Source of the DNA: Lachnospiraceae bacterium
GTDB lineage: Bacteria; Bacillota; Clostridia; Lachnospirales; Lachnospiraceae
DNA: 6,626 bases
Assembly (NCBI GenBank): GCA_003488965.1
Contig: DNJW01000439.1
Span: forward strand, 1-6,626
Reading direction: 5' to 3'
Part shown: positions 1-5,353 of the stretch, piece by piece
Layout: every line of letters begins with the position of its first letter
How positions within the stretch are numbered: position 1 is the first letter of the stretch
Program-made: the position numbers and the translations under genes
Notes under the pieces: generated by a model
Told to the model about the DNA's origin: nothing
Database searches by the model: none
Seen by the model: the letters and a program-made list of their open reading frames with translations, nothing else

Positions 1-504
1 GACATTTCTTAGCTGGACTTTCACTGAATTCAAATGATGCGGATAATGTTCCTTGAATTTCTGTTTTGCTGTGTGCAGGCGGCTTTTGACGGTTCCAAGG
101 GGAATATTCAGCTTCGCGGCAATGTCTGACTGGGGCAGCTCTTCCCAGAAATACAGATATAGAATCTGCTTTTCTTTGTCGCCAAGTTTGCTGAGGGTTT
201 CTTCGGCGGTAAGGGTCTCCGATACTCCGCAGCTGCCATAGCAAAGCTTGCTTTCATGGACTTCGTCCAGGGGAATTTCCAAAAGTTTCGCTTTTTTTCG
301 GAAATAGTCATTGCATTTATGCCGTGCGATTCCCAGGAGCCAGGATTTAAAGCTTTCTTCGCTTTTCAGTGACTGGAACTGACGGAATGCGGCCAGGAAG
401 GACTCCTGCAAAACATCCTCTGCATCCTCCATAGATGGCATCCGAAACCTTACAAACCGCTCAATGTCCCTGCGGTATTTCTGAAGCAGTGTTTCAAAAT
501 CCGT
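1..504 (-). CDS. ECF-type RNA polymerase sigma factor (3' end outside window)
   Basis: The minus strand is open for 168 codons from position 504 to the left edge, without a stop. The product directs RNA polymerase to a small regulon, often for envelope or stress responses. Region 2 is visible at about residues 5-70: EDAEDVLQESF at 26-36, then FKSWLLGIARHKCNDYFRK at 52-70. Region 4 lies at about 105-152: LGDKEKQILYLYFWEELPQS, then the helix-turn-helix IAAKLNIPLGTVKSRLHTAK. The strong site AGGAGGTGAT (minus strand, 511-520) precedes the gene, but the frame then reads TGA TGC TGT ACG GAT TTT with no ATG, GTG or TTG before region 2. I placed the start at ACG (504-502), 9 nt after AGGAGG; this is tentative. 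The nearby ATG at 512-510 is in another frame and stops after five codons. An anti-sigma gene often follows such factors and would lie off the left edge. Family assignment is firm; the regulon is unknown. Confidence 0.9.
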
Positions 505-510
505 ACAGCA

Positions 511-520
511 TCACCTCCTG
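511..520 (-). promoter_or_regulatory. Extended Shine-Dalgarno site of the sigma factor gene
   Basis: On the minus strand this reads CAGGAGGTGA, and with the next base it matches the 16S anti-Shine-Dalgarno end over about ten bases. It matters because it fixes where translation should begin, at ACG/GAT around 504-499, where no canonical start codon exists in the sigma frame. Confidence 0.75.
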
Positions 521-553
521 TTTTTTATATTTGAAATGCATTTCATGTATATA

Positions 554-579
554 GTCGCGGGAAAAGGGAAAAAGGTTCA
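554..579 (-). promoter_or_regulatory. ECF-sigma-type promoter upstream of the sigma gene
   Basis: Minus-strand TGAACC (579-574) and CGAC (557-554) are separated by exactly 16 nt. This matches the usual ECF promoter form, an AAC-containing -35 and a CG-containing -10 (known for SigW/SigM/SigX-type factors). The spacer is rich in T and C. It lies about 35 bases upstream of the sigma gene's ribosome binding site. I infer that the sigma factor drives its own transcription. Confidence 0.7.
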
Positions 580-696
580 ATTTGGCATGGATTTATTTTT
601 TCCATTCTTTTCTTTTACTATTTGAATGTAACCTTGTCAAGTAAAAAAGAGGTATCGGCAATTGTAATACTTCCGTTTTTACAGGCTTGAATATAT

Positions 697-718
697 AGAT
701 TCAGAACCAGATTCAGAA
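697..718. repeat. 10-bp direct repeat with 2-bp spacer
   Basis: AGATTCAGAA occurs at 697-706 and again at 709-718, separated by CC. It sits in the roughly 220-base gene-free stretch between the sigma promoter and the broken cassette. Apart from this repeat and a possible -10-like TAGAAT at 768-773, I see nothing interpretable in 580-803. It could be a tandem binding site or chance in AT-rich DNA. Confidence 0.5.
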
Positions 719-803
719 ATTACAGGGTGAAGCGTATTTTCTGCTGTGCAAAATACATGGGAAGTGGTAGAATATAGGAAAATAAAGTAAGAAGGTGGAT
801 AGT

Positions 804-1265
804 TTGATATATTTATATACCGAAAAAAGTGAAACTGAAAACTGGATATAAAAAAATGATTTGTATTTTAACCTGTATACAGGCAACCAGCTGTTTACAG
901 AAATGGACAAACAGGCGATATACCAAATTGATAAGGCAATATTGACAAAGGATAATCATATAGAGACAAAATATGGCGTTGGAACAATACGTAATCTTTC
1001 TACAGGATGTAAAACCTATTTAAATGTGCTTAAGAATCCTGAAAAAACAGTAAGTGCGAATGAATGTGGCGGGAATGTACTGACCATGCTTTTTAAATTA
1101 GATGGAATACGGCTTTATATGAATTGTCCGGAGCGTTTTGAAATTGATGAAAATATACAGATTATGTTCAATGATACAGATATTGTCGTAGGGAAGAGGG
1201 GGTATGAATTATGGTGGACGAAGGAGTATGAGAGGAGGGAGAAGGATGATTTATCAGAAAATTGA
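804..1265 (+). pseudogene. Cassette gene 1, unrecognised conserved-looking protein with in-frame stop at codon 16
   Basis: Reading from TTG at 804 (AAGG at 792-795, 8 nt upstream) gives MIYLYTEKSETENWI, then TAA at 849-851, then an open frame of 137 codons in the same phase to TGA at 1263-1265. The stop-free part contains DLYFNLYTGNQLF, STGCKTYLNVL, NECGGNVLTMLF, MNCPERFEI and a charged tail with GYELWWTKEYERR. I infer a roughly 153-residue gene broken by one nonsense codon. The opening MIYLYTE resembles the MIYLWTE start of cassette gene 3, which supports 804 as the original start. Translation could restart at TTG 861 or ATG 903, but neither has a good ribosome binding site. The end overlaps gene 2 by 20 nt. 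The region is AT-rich compared with the downstream operon. I do not recognise a function. No membrane segment or signal peptide is visible. Confidence 0.65.
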
Positions 1266-1656
1266 ATTTCAGGCGAATCCCTTTCATTATACTCTTCAGT
1301 TTACCAGCCGGATTACTTTGGTAAGGGGTGACAGCGCTACTGGGAAGACATATTTGTATCAGTTGTTGGAAGATATTAAGCAATTAGAACAATAAAAAAA
1401 TATCAAATTATTTAATTATAAAAGTGATGACTTTCACACGGTTTTGCGGGCGTGCCATGATAAATTTATTGTGATAGATAACGGCGATACAATTTTGGAG
1501 GACGAGGACAGGGTATATATTAATTTTGAAAAAAGCAATCAATATCTTCTTTTTCTCAGAAATTGCGATGGACTGAATGTTTCTGCTGAAAGTTTTACAA
1601 TATTGCAGGAGGACAATTATAATATATCACTGCGGAAGGAACTGGTGGGGATATGA
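1246..1656 (+). pseudogene. Cassette gene 2, small P-loop ATPase-like protein with in-frame nonsense codon
   Basis: ATG at 1246 follows a GGAGGGAGAAGG purine run and overlaps the end of gene 1. The frame reads 49 codons to TAA at 1393-1395, then continues in the same phase to TGA at 1654-1656. The whole would be 136 residues. Walker A is GDSATGKT (residues 28-35). A Walker B-like strand FIVIDNGD (74-81) follows the stop codon, then ILEDEDRVYINFEKSNQYLL. One nonsense codon therefore separates the two nucleotide-binding motifs, so neither fragment should be a working ATPase. The gene ends in an ATGA overlap with gene 3, showing the cassette was once translationally coupled. At about 136 residues it is very short for an AAA or other P-loop ATPase. 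Its role is unknown; the context suggests an accessory module of three cooperating proteins. Confidence 0.75.
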
Positions 1657-1771
1657 TATATTTATGGACGGAGGATAAGGGAGCAGGACTACATTTTGCT
1701 GGCGACTGTTTTCGTGGCAGGAAAAGGATAATTCGAAAAAGGAATTTGAAAAAATAATCAAAAATTGTTGA
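1653..1771 (+). pseudogene. Cassette gene 3, truncated and frameshifted remnant
   Basis: ATG at 1653 overlaps the gene 2 stop (ATGA). The frame gives MIYLWTEDKGAGLHF, then drifts into a basic tail and stops at TAA 1755-1757 after 34 residues. Moving frame near 1698 (as if the two bases GC were extra) gives HFWRLFSW followed by the hydrophilic QEKDNSKKEFEKIIKNC and TGA at 1769-1771, which looks more protein-like. I read this as the start of a longer gene that has suffered a small insertion and probably a larger deletion. Its last codons overlap the -35 box of the next promoter. An intact 34-residue peptide cannot be excluded. Function unknown. Confidence 0.5.
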
Positions 1772-1796
1772 CAAATCCGTAAGGAATGATTAAAAT
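1768..1796 (+). promoter_or_regulatory. Consensus sigma-A promoter of the oxidoreductase operon
   Basis: TTGACA (1768-1773), a 17-nt spacer and TAAAAT (1791-1796) give an almost perfect housekeeping promoter. Transcription should start near 1803, just upstream of the T-box leader. Its -35 box overlaps the end of the broken cassette, so the cassette and the operon abut directly. Confidence 0.85.
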
Positions 1797-1802
1797 AGTT
1801 AA

Positions 1803-2049
1803 CATCAATTTTAAAAGACGATGACGGAGCAAGTACATATTTTCGAAATGTCACAGAGAGCCGCGTAAGCTGAGAAGCGGTACGAGTAGGATATATGGAA
1901 AATCCCTCCTGAGTTGCAGCACCAAAGCAGGTTATGCAAGTAGATGCTGACGGGTTCCTTCCGTAAAAGAGGACGCATATGTTGGTATGTCGTAGATGGG
2001 ATAAGAAGGAAAATGAGGCTTCTACCGTTTGCGGTGGAGGCCGTTTTTT
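1803..2049 (+). promoter_or_regulatory. T-box riboswitch leader
   Basis: A T-box leader senses whether a particular tRNA is charged and permits transcription past a terminator when it is uncharged. Stem I features are visible. The kink-turn strands are ATGA (1821-1824) and TGAG (1910-1913), with GGAG (1826-1829) pairing to CTCC (1906-1909). AGTA (1832-1835) faces GAA (1898-1900) in the specifier loop. CATAT (1836-1840) pairs with ATATG (1893-1897). AGAGAG is at 1855-1860, and the distal hairpin CCGC/GCGG (1861-1864/1877-1880) holds GCTGAGAA. A stem III-like hairpin ACGG/CCGT lies at 1950-1964. The 14-nt T-box core is divergent: the best TGGNA candidates are TTGGTA near 1982 and TGGGA near 1997. 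The specifier is AAT (1901-1903) by strict register or ATC (1902-1904) by context. The leader lies directly upstream of the oxidoreductase operon. The class is fairly secure; the amino acid is not. Confidence 0.82.
2017..2049 (+). terminator. Rho-independent terminator inside the T-box leader
   Basis: GGCTTCTACCG (2017-2027) pairs along its full 11 bases with CGGTGGAGGCC (2032-2042), using two G-U pairs, across a TTTG loop. Six T residues follow (2044-2049). The upstream strand can instead pair through CTTCT with AGAAG at about 2005-2009, a plausible antiterminator. This fits regulated termination before the operon rather than a gene end. Confidence 0.85.
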
Positions 2050-2169
2050 ATTGGGAATCACCGGGTCCGGGTCGGCATAATACATATGAGAGGAATCATT
2101 TATACTTGTGCTCACGAGTAACTGGAATAACAGCATATAGCCCGGACAGGAATATGAGGAATTGAAATC

Positions 2170-2175
2170 AGGAGG
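2170..2175 (+). promoter_or_regulatory. Ribosome binding site deciding the gamma-subunit start
   Basis: AGGAGG lies 7 nt before ATG 2183. The alternative ATG at 2177 is only 1 nt away and the TTG at 2162 precedes the site, so 2183 is the preferred start. The stretch between the terminator and this site (2050-2169) holds no gene. Confidence 0.8.
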
Positions 2176-2182
2176 CATGAAC

Positions 2183-2767
2183 ATGAAAGACACAATGGAA
2201 ATCAGATGGCACGGAAGAGGAGGCCAGGGAGCAAAAACCGCAGCGCTTCTGCTGGCAGACGTAGCTTTCAAGGCAGGCAAATTTGTACAGGGTTTTCCGG
2301 AATACGGACCGGAGCGCATGGGAGCACCGATTACGGCATACAACCGCATCAGCGCGGAGCCGGTTACGGTTCATTCCAATATCTATTCTCCTGACTATGT
2401 GGTCGTAGTAGATGACGGATTGCTGGAGAGTACTGATGTAACCCACGGTTTGAAGGAAGACGGGGCTGTCATTATCAATACGGAAAAAGAAAAGGAAGAA
2501 CTGCTTCCTCTGTTACATGACTACAAAGGCGCAGTCTATACCCTGAATGCAAAGGACATTTCCGTGAAAGCTTTGGGGAAGAATTATCCCAATTCCCCCA
2601 TGCTGGCAGCAGTGGTGGCAGTTTCCGGCGCCATGGAGCAGGATGCGTTTATGAAGGAGATGGAAGCTTCTTTTCAGCATAAATTCGCAAAGAAACCGGA
2701 AGTCATTGACGGCAATATGAAGGCTTTGGAACTCACCTTTGAGGAAATTGCAAAGGCCGAAGCGTGA
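2183..2767 (+). CDS. porG: 2-oxoacid:ferredoxin oxidoreductase, gamma subunit
   Basis: This 194-residue protein is the gamma subunit of a four-subunit 2-oxoacid:ferredoxin oxidoreductase. The complex converts a 2-oxoacid plus CoA to acyl-CoA and CO2, reducing ferredoxin in the cytoplasm. Family marks are the N-terminal HGRGGQGAKTAA (about residues 10-21), typical of the gamma domain thought to take part in CoA binding, and FPEYGPERMGAP at about 39-50. Length is normal for PorG/VorG. ATG 2183 is chosen because AGGAGG lies 7 nt upstream. It is the first gene after the T-box leader and is followed by the delta, alpha and beta genes on the same strand, so one transcript is likely. A 140-nt gap with a possible stem-loop separates it from the delta gene. 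Whether the substrate is pyruvate, a branched-chain 2-oxoacid or another oxoacid cannot be read from this subunit; the symbol follows family usage. Confidence 0.95.
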   Translation: MKDTMEIRWHGRGGQGAKTAALLLADVAFKAGKFVQGFPEYGPERMGAPITAYNRISAEPVTVHSNIYSPDYVVVVDDGLLESTDVTHGLKEDGAVIINTEKEKEELLPLLHDYKGAVYTLNAKDISVKALGKNYPNSPMLAAVVAVSGAMEQDAFMKEMEASFQHKFAKKPEVIDGNMKALELTFEEIAKAEA

Positions 2768-2792
2768 ACGGAATGAAGATTTTAGCATTCTT

Positions 2793-2846
2793 CCGGCTTT
2801 GCAGCAATTGTTTGTGGCATTTGAAGAGTGCTGACAGCTGCGCCGG
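2793..2846 (+). repeat. Imperfect stem-loop between gamma and delta genes
   Basis: CCGGC (2793-2797) and GCAGC (2801-2805), with a TTT bulge between them, pair with GCTGC (2837-2841) and GCCGG (2842-2846), giving ten G/C-rich pairs around a loop of about 31 nt. No T-run follows, so it is not an ordinary terminator. It could be a processing or stability element in the operon mRNA. The pairing is seen; the role is inference. Confidence 0.45.
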
Positions 2847-2907
2847 CATGTCGGAAAATGTGAGAAGAGGCGGAATGCCATAGTACGAAAAGAAAGGCAG
2901 AAAAACC

Positions 2908-3204
2908 ATGATAAGTGAGAAGATAAACGAAAGCACTCCCTGGCAGGACATAACAGAAGGAAATAAGATTTTCCAGGCCGCCACATCCAGGGAATTCTGT
3001 ACAGGGGAATGGCGCACCTCCACACCGGTATGGAATCAGGAAAAATGTAAGCAGTGCCTCCTGTGCACGCCGGTCTGCCCGGATTCTTCCATTCCGGTAA
3101 AAGATAAGCTGCGCACGGAATTTGACTATGATCACTGCAAGGGCTGCGGTATCTGTGCCAAGGTATGCCCCTTTGGCGCCATCACAATGAGGGAGGGAAA
3201 ATAA
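2908..3204 (+). CDS. porD: 2-oxoacid:ferredoxin oxidoreductase, delta subunit (2[4Fe-4S] ferredoxin-like)
   Basis: This 98-residue protein is the electron-transfer subunit of the complex. It carries two bacterial-ferredoxin-type motifs, CKQCLLCTPVCP (Cys 47, 50, 53, 57) and CKGCGICAKVCP (Cys 77, 80, 83, 87). Each would coordinate one [4Fe-4S] cluster through the first three cysteines and the last cysteine of the opposite motif. The roughly 45 residues before the first motif, with TGEWRTSTPVWNQEKC, are typical of PorD/VorD and distinguish it from a free ferredoxin. AAAGG lies about ten nt before the ATG. The gene ends with TAA directly followed by the ATG of the alpha gene, whose GGGAGG ribosome binding site lies inside this gene, so translation is probably coupled. 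Electrons from the TPP site in the alpha/beta pair would pass through these clusters to external ferredoxin. Confidence 0.95.
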   Translation: MISEKINESTPWQDITEGNKIFQAATSREFCTGEWRTSTPVWNQEKCKQCLLCTPVCPDSSIPVKDKLRTEFDYDHCKGCGICAKVCPFGAITMREGK

Positions 3205-4392
3205 ATGGCTGTAAGAGAACGTTTATCCGGCAACGAGGCGGTGGCTTATGCCATCAGACAGATCAACCCGGATGTGATGCCGGCATTTCCCATCACGCCC
3301 TCCACAGAGATTCCCCAGTATGTGGCAAATTACATTGCAAACGGAGAGATTGACACGGAATTCATTCCCGTGGAAAGCGAGCACAGCTCCATGAGCGCCG
3401 CCGTAGGTGCTTCGGCGGCTGGGGCAAGGACCCTGACGGCCACATCCTCCTGCGGGCTGGCCCTGATGTGGGAGGAGCTGTATGTAGCGGCTTCCAACCG
3501 TCTGCCTGTTGTGCTGGCACTGGTAAACCGTGCCCTTTCCGGCCCCATCAATATCAATGCGGACCATTCTGACAGCATGGGCGCCAGGGACAGCGGATGG
3601 ATTCAGATTTATGCGGAATCCAATCAGGAAGCCTACGACAATTTCCTGCAGGCGTACCCGATAGCGGAGCATAAGGATGTCATGCTTCCCGTGATGATCT
3701 GCCAGGACGGTTTTATCACCAGCCATGGGGTGGAGAATATCCTTCTGGTGGAAGATGAACTGGTAAAAGAGTTCGTGGGGGAGCGGGAACCGGAGCACTA
3801 TCTCCTGAATCCCAATGAGACTCTGGCAGTGGGACCCTACGCCGTATCCAACTATTATATGGAGACGAAGCGGGGACAGCGCCAGGCTATGATAAATGCC
3901 AGGAGGGTGATTCTGGAAGTGGCTGAGCGGTTCCGCGCCATGACGGGCAGAGAGTATGGCTTTTTTGAGGCGTATCATCTGGAAGACGCGGAGTATGCGA
4001 TAGTAATCATCGGTTCTGCGGCGGGAACCTGCAAGGCTGCCATCGATCAGATACGGAATACCACCGGAAAGAAAGTCGGTCTGCTGAAAATCAGGGTATT
4101 CCGTCCCTTTCCTGAGGAAGAAATTGCGGCAGCGCTGGCTCATGTAAAAGCAGTTGCGATTCTGGACCGTTCGGAGATGTTTTCCGCTACGGGAGGACCC
4201 TTGGGCGCAGAAGTACGGGCGGCGCTCTATCAGGCAAAGTGCGGGGCGGAGGCTGTAAACTACCTTTACGGGCTGGGCGGCAGGGATATCACGGTGGAAG
4301 ATTTCTGCCAGGTCTATGAGAAGCTGGAAAGAATCGCGGCAGAGCACAGGATTACCGATATGTACGAGTACATAGGGCTGCGCAGCCGCTAA
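3205..4392 (+). CDS. porA: 2-oxoacid:ferredoxin oxidoreductase, alpha subunit
   Basis: This 395-residue subunit supplies the TPP-pyrimidine side of the active site. FPITPSTE holds Thr31, and VESEHS at 56-61 holds Glu59, the expected partner of the TPP aminopyrimidine. NRALSGP holds Arg109. By family comparison these correspond to Thr31, Glu64 and Arg114 of Desulfovibrio pyruvate:ferredoxin oxidoreductase. ADHSDSMGARDSGWIQIY follows at about 116-133. A second domain begins near 260 with YAIVIIGSAAGTCK and continues to KIRVFRPFPEEEI and DRSEMFSATGGPLG. Length matches PorA/VorA. The start is fixed by the abutting stop of the delta gene and GGGAGG seven nt upstream. The beta gene follows 25 nt later. 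The conserved catalytic residues suggest an active enzyme. Pyruvate versus branched-chain specificity is not decidable from these motifs. Confidence 0.96.
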   Translation: MAVRERLSGNEAVAYAIRQINPDVMPAFPITPSTEIPQYVANYIANGEIDTEFIPVESEHSSMSAAVGASAAGARTLTATSSCGLALMWEELYVAASNRLPVVLALVNRALSGPININADHSDSMGARDSGWIQIYAESNQEAYDNFLQAYPIAEHKDVMLPVMICQDGFITSHGVENILLVEDELVKEFVGEREPEHYLLNPNETLAVGPYAVSNYYMETKRGQRQAMINARRVILEVAERFRAMTGREYGFFEAYHLEDAEYAIVIIGSAAGTCKAAIDQIRNTTGKKVGLLKIRVFRPFPEEEIAAALAHVKAVAILDRSEMFSATGGPLGAEVRAALYQAKCGAEAVNYLYGLGGRDITVEDFCQVYEKLERIAAEHRITDMYEYIGLRSR

Positions 4393-4417
4393 CAGAGATT
4401 TTGTGAAGGAGCAGGAT

Positions 4418-5353
4418 ATGGAAGCTGCATATAATTTTAAAGAAATCATGAATAAACCGGAGCGTCTGGCACCGGGACACAGGATGTGCGCAGGCTGCGG
4501 CGGAACCATTGCGGTCCGGGGAGTGCTGCGTGCACTGCACGAGGGAGACAGGGCGGTGATAGGCAATGCCACAGGGTGCCTGGAAGTTTCTTCCTTTATG
4601 TATCCTTATACGGCGTATGAGGACAGTTACATCCACAATGCATTTGAAAATGCAGGCGCTACGCTTTCGGGCGTAGAGACTGCATACAGAGTCCTGAAAA
4701 AGAGGGGAAAGATTCAGGAGGACTATAAATTCATTACATTTGGCGGTGACGGAGGGACTTATGATATCGGATTTCAATCCCTGTCGGGTGCCATGGAGCG
4801 TGGGCATGACATGGTGTATGTCTGCTATGACAACGGCGCTTACATGAACACCGGAACCCAGCGTTCTTCCGCCACGCCTCAGTTTGCGGATACCACTACC
4901 ACGCCTGCGGGAAAGGTTTCCAATGGTAAAGTACAGGTGAGAAAGGACCTGGCGGCAATCATGGCTGAGCACCATATTCCCTATGTGGGCCAGACCACTT
5001 TTACCAATAATTTTAAGGATCTGCACACGAAGGCGGAGAAGGCAATTTATACGCCGGGAGCGGCGTTTCTGAATATTCTGTCGCCCTGTCCCAGAGGCTG
5101 GGGCTATGAGCCTTCGGAGCTTATGAACATTTGCAGGACAGCGGTTGATACCTGCTACTGGCCCCTGTACGAGGTAGTGGACGGGAAGTGGATCTTAAGC
5201 TATGAACCGAAAACGAAGCTGCCTATTGAAGAATTCCTGCGCTCCCAGCGTCGTTTCCGCCATTTGTTCAAGCCGGAGAATGAAGAGCTGATCGGGGAAT
5301 TCCAGAAAGAAGTAGATAAGCGCTGGGAAGAGCTGCGGACACGCTGCAGCTAA
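4418..5353 (+). CDS. porB: 2-oxoacid:ferredoxin oxidoreductase, beta subunit (TPP-binding)
   Basis: This 311-residue subunit binds the TPP diphosphate and one [4Fe-4S] cluster. Cluster ligands are visible as C24-x2-C27 in HRMCAGCGG, Cys54 in NATGCLEV and Cys224 in SPCPRGWGYEP. The TPP motif starts at GGDGGTYDIGF (Asp111) and ends at YDN (Asn139), followed by AYMNTGTQRS, the counterpart of the conserved NTG segment that contacts substrate in this family. I chose ATG 4418, 6 nt after AAGGAG (4406-4411), over the GTG at 4403, which precedes that site. It is the last gene of the operon. Its TAA overlaps the stop codon of the convergent AraC-type gene, and I see no terminator after it. All key residues are present, so the complex should be functional. 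Length fits both pyruvate and 2-ketoisovalerate enzymes. Confidence 0.96.
   Translation: MEAAYNFKEIMNKPERLAPGHRMCAGCGGTIAVRGVLRALHEGDRAVIGNATGCLEVSSFMYPYTAYEDSYIHNAFENAGATLSGVETAYRVLKKRGKIQEDYKFITFGGDGGTYDIGFQSLSGAMERGHDMVYVCYDNGAYMNTGTQRSSATPQFADTTTTPAGKVSNGKVQVRKDLAAIMAEHHIPYVGQTTFTNNFKDLHTKAEKAIYTPGAAFLNILSPCPRGWGYEPSELMNICRTAVDTCYWPLYEVVDGKWILSYEPKTKLPIEEFLRSQRRFRHLFKPENEELIGEFQKEVDKRWEELRTRCS

Noticed and set aside
108..311. 67-codon minus-strand frame within the sigma factor region
   Set aside because: It is an out-of-phase shadow; the in-phase frame gives clear sigma regions 2 and 4.
849..1395. TAA read as a sense codon to rescue the cassette genes
   Set aside because: The delta, alpha and beta genes nearby all end with TAA as a normal stop, so general reassignment is not credible.
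2061..2088. Second promoter after the terminator using TAATAC as -10
   Set aside because: The only TTG-type -35 candidate, TTGGGA, is about 21 nt away, which is too far.
1944..2165. 73-codon plus-strand reading frame inside the leader
   Set aside because: It spans the T-box and its terminator hairpin, and the translation looks random.
1627..2349. 240-codon minus-strand reading frame across the leader and gamma gene
   Set aside because: It lies opposite the promoter, T-box and gamma subunit; its composition (Ser/Pro/Cys-rich) is that of an antisense shadow.
3223..4572. Long 449-codon minus-strand reading frame opposite the alpha subunit
   Set aside because: It is an antisense shadow of a confidently identified gene, has no ribosome binding site and its translation shows no domain.
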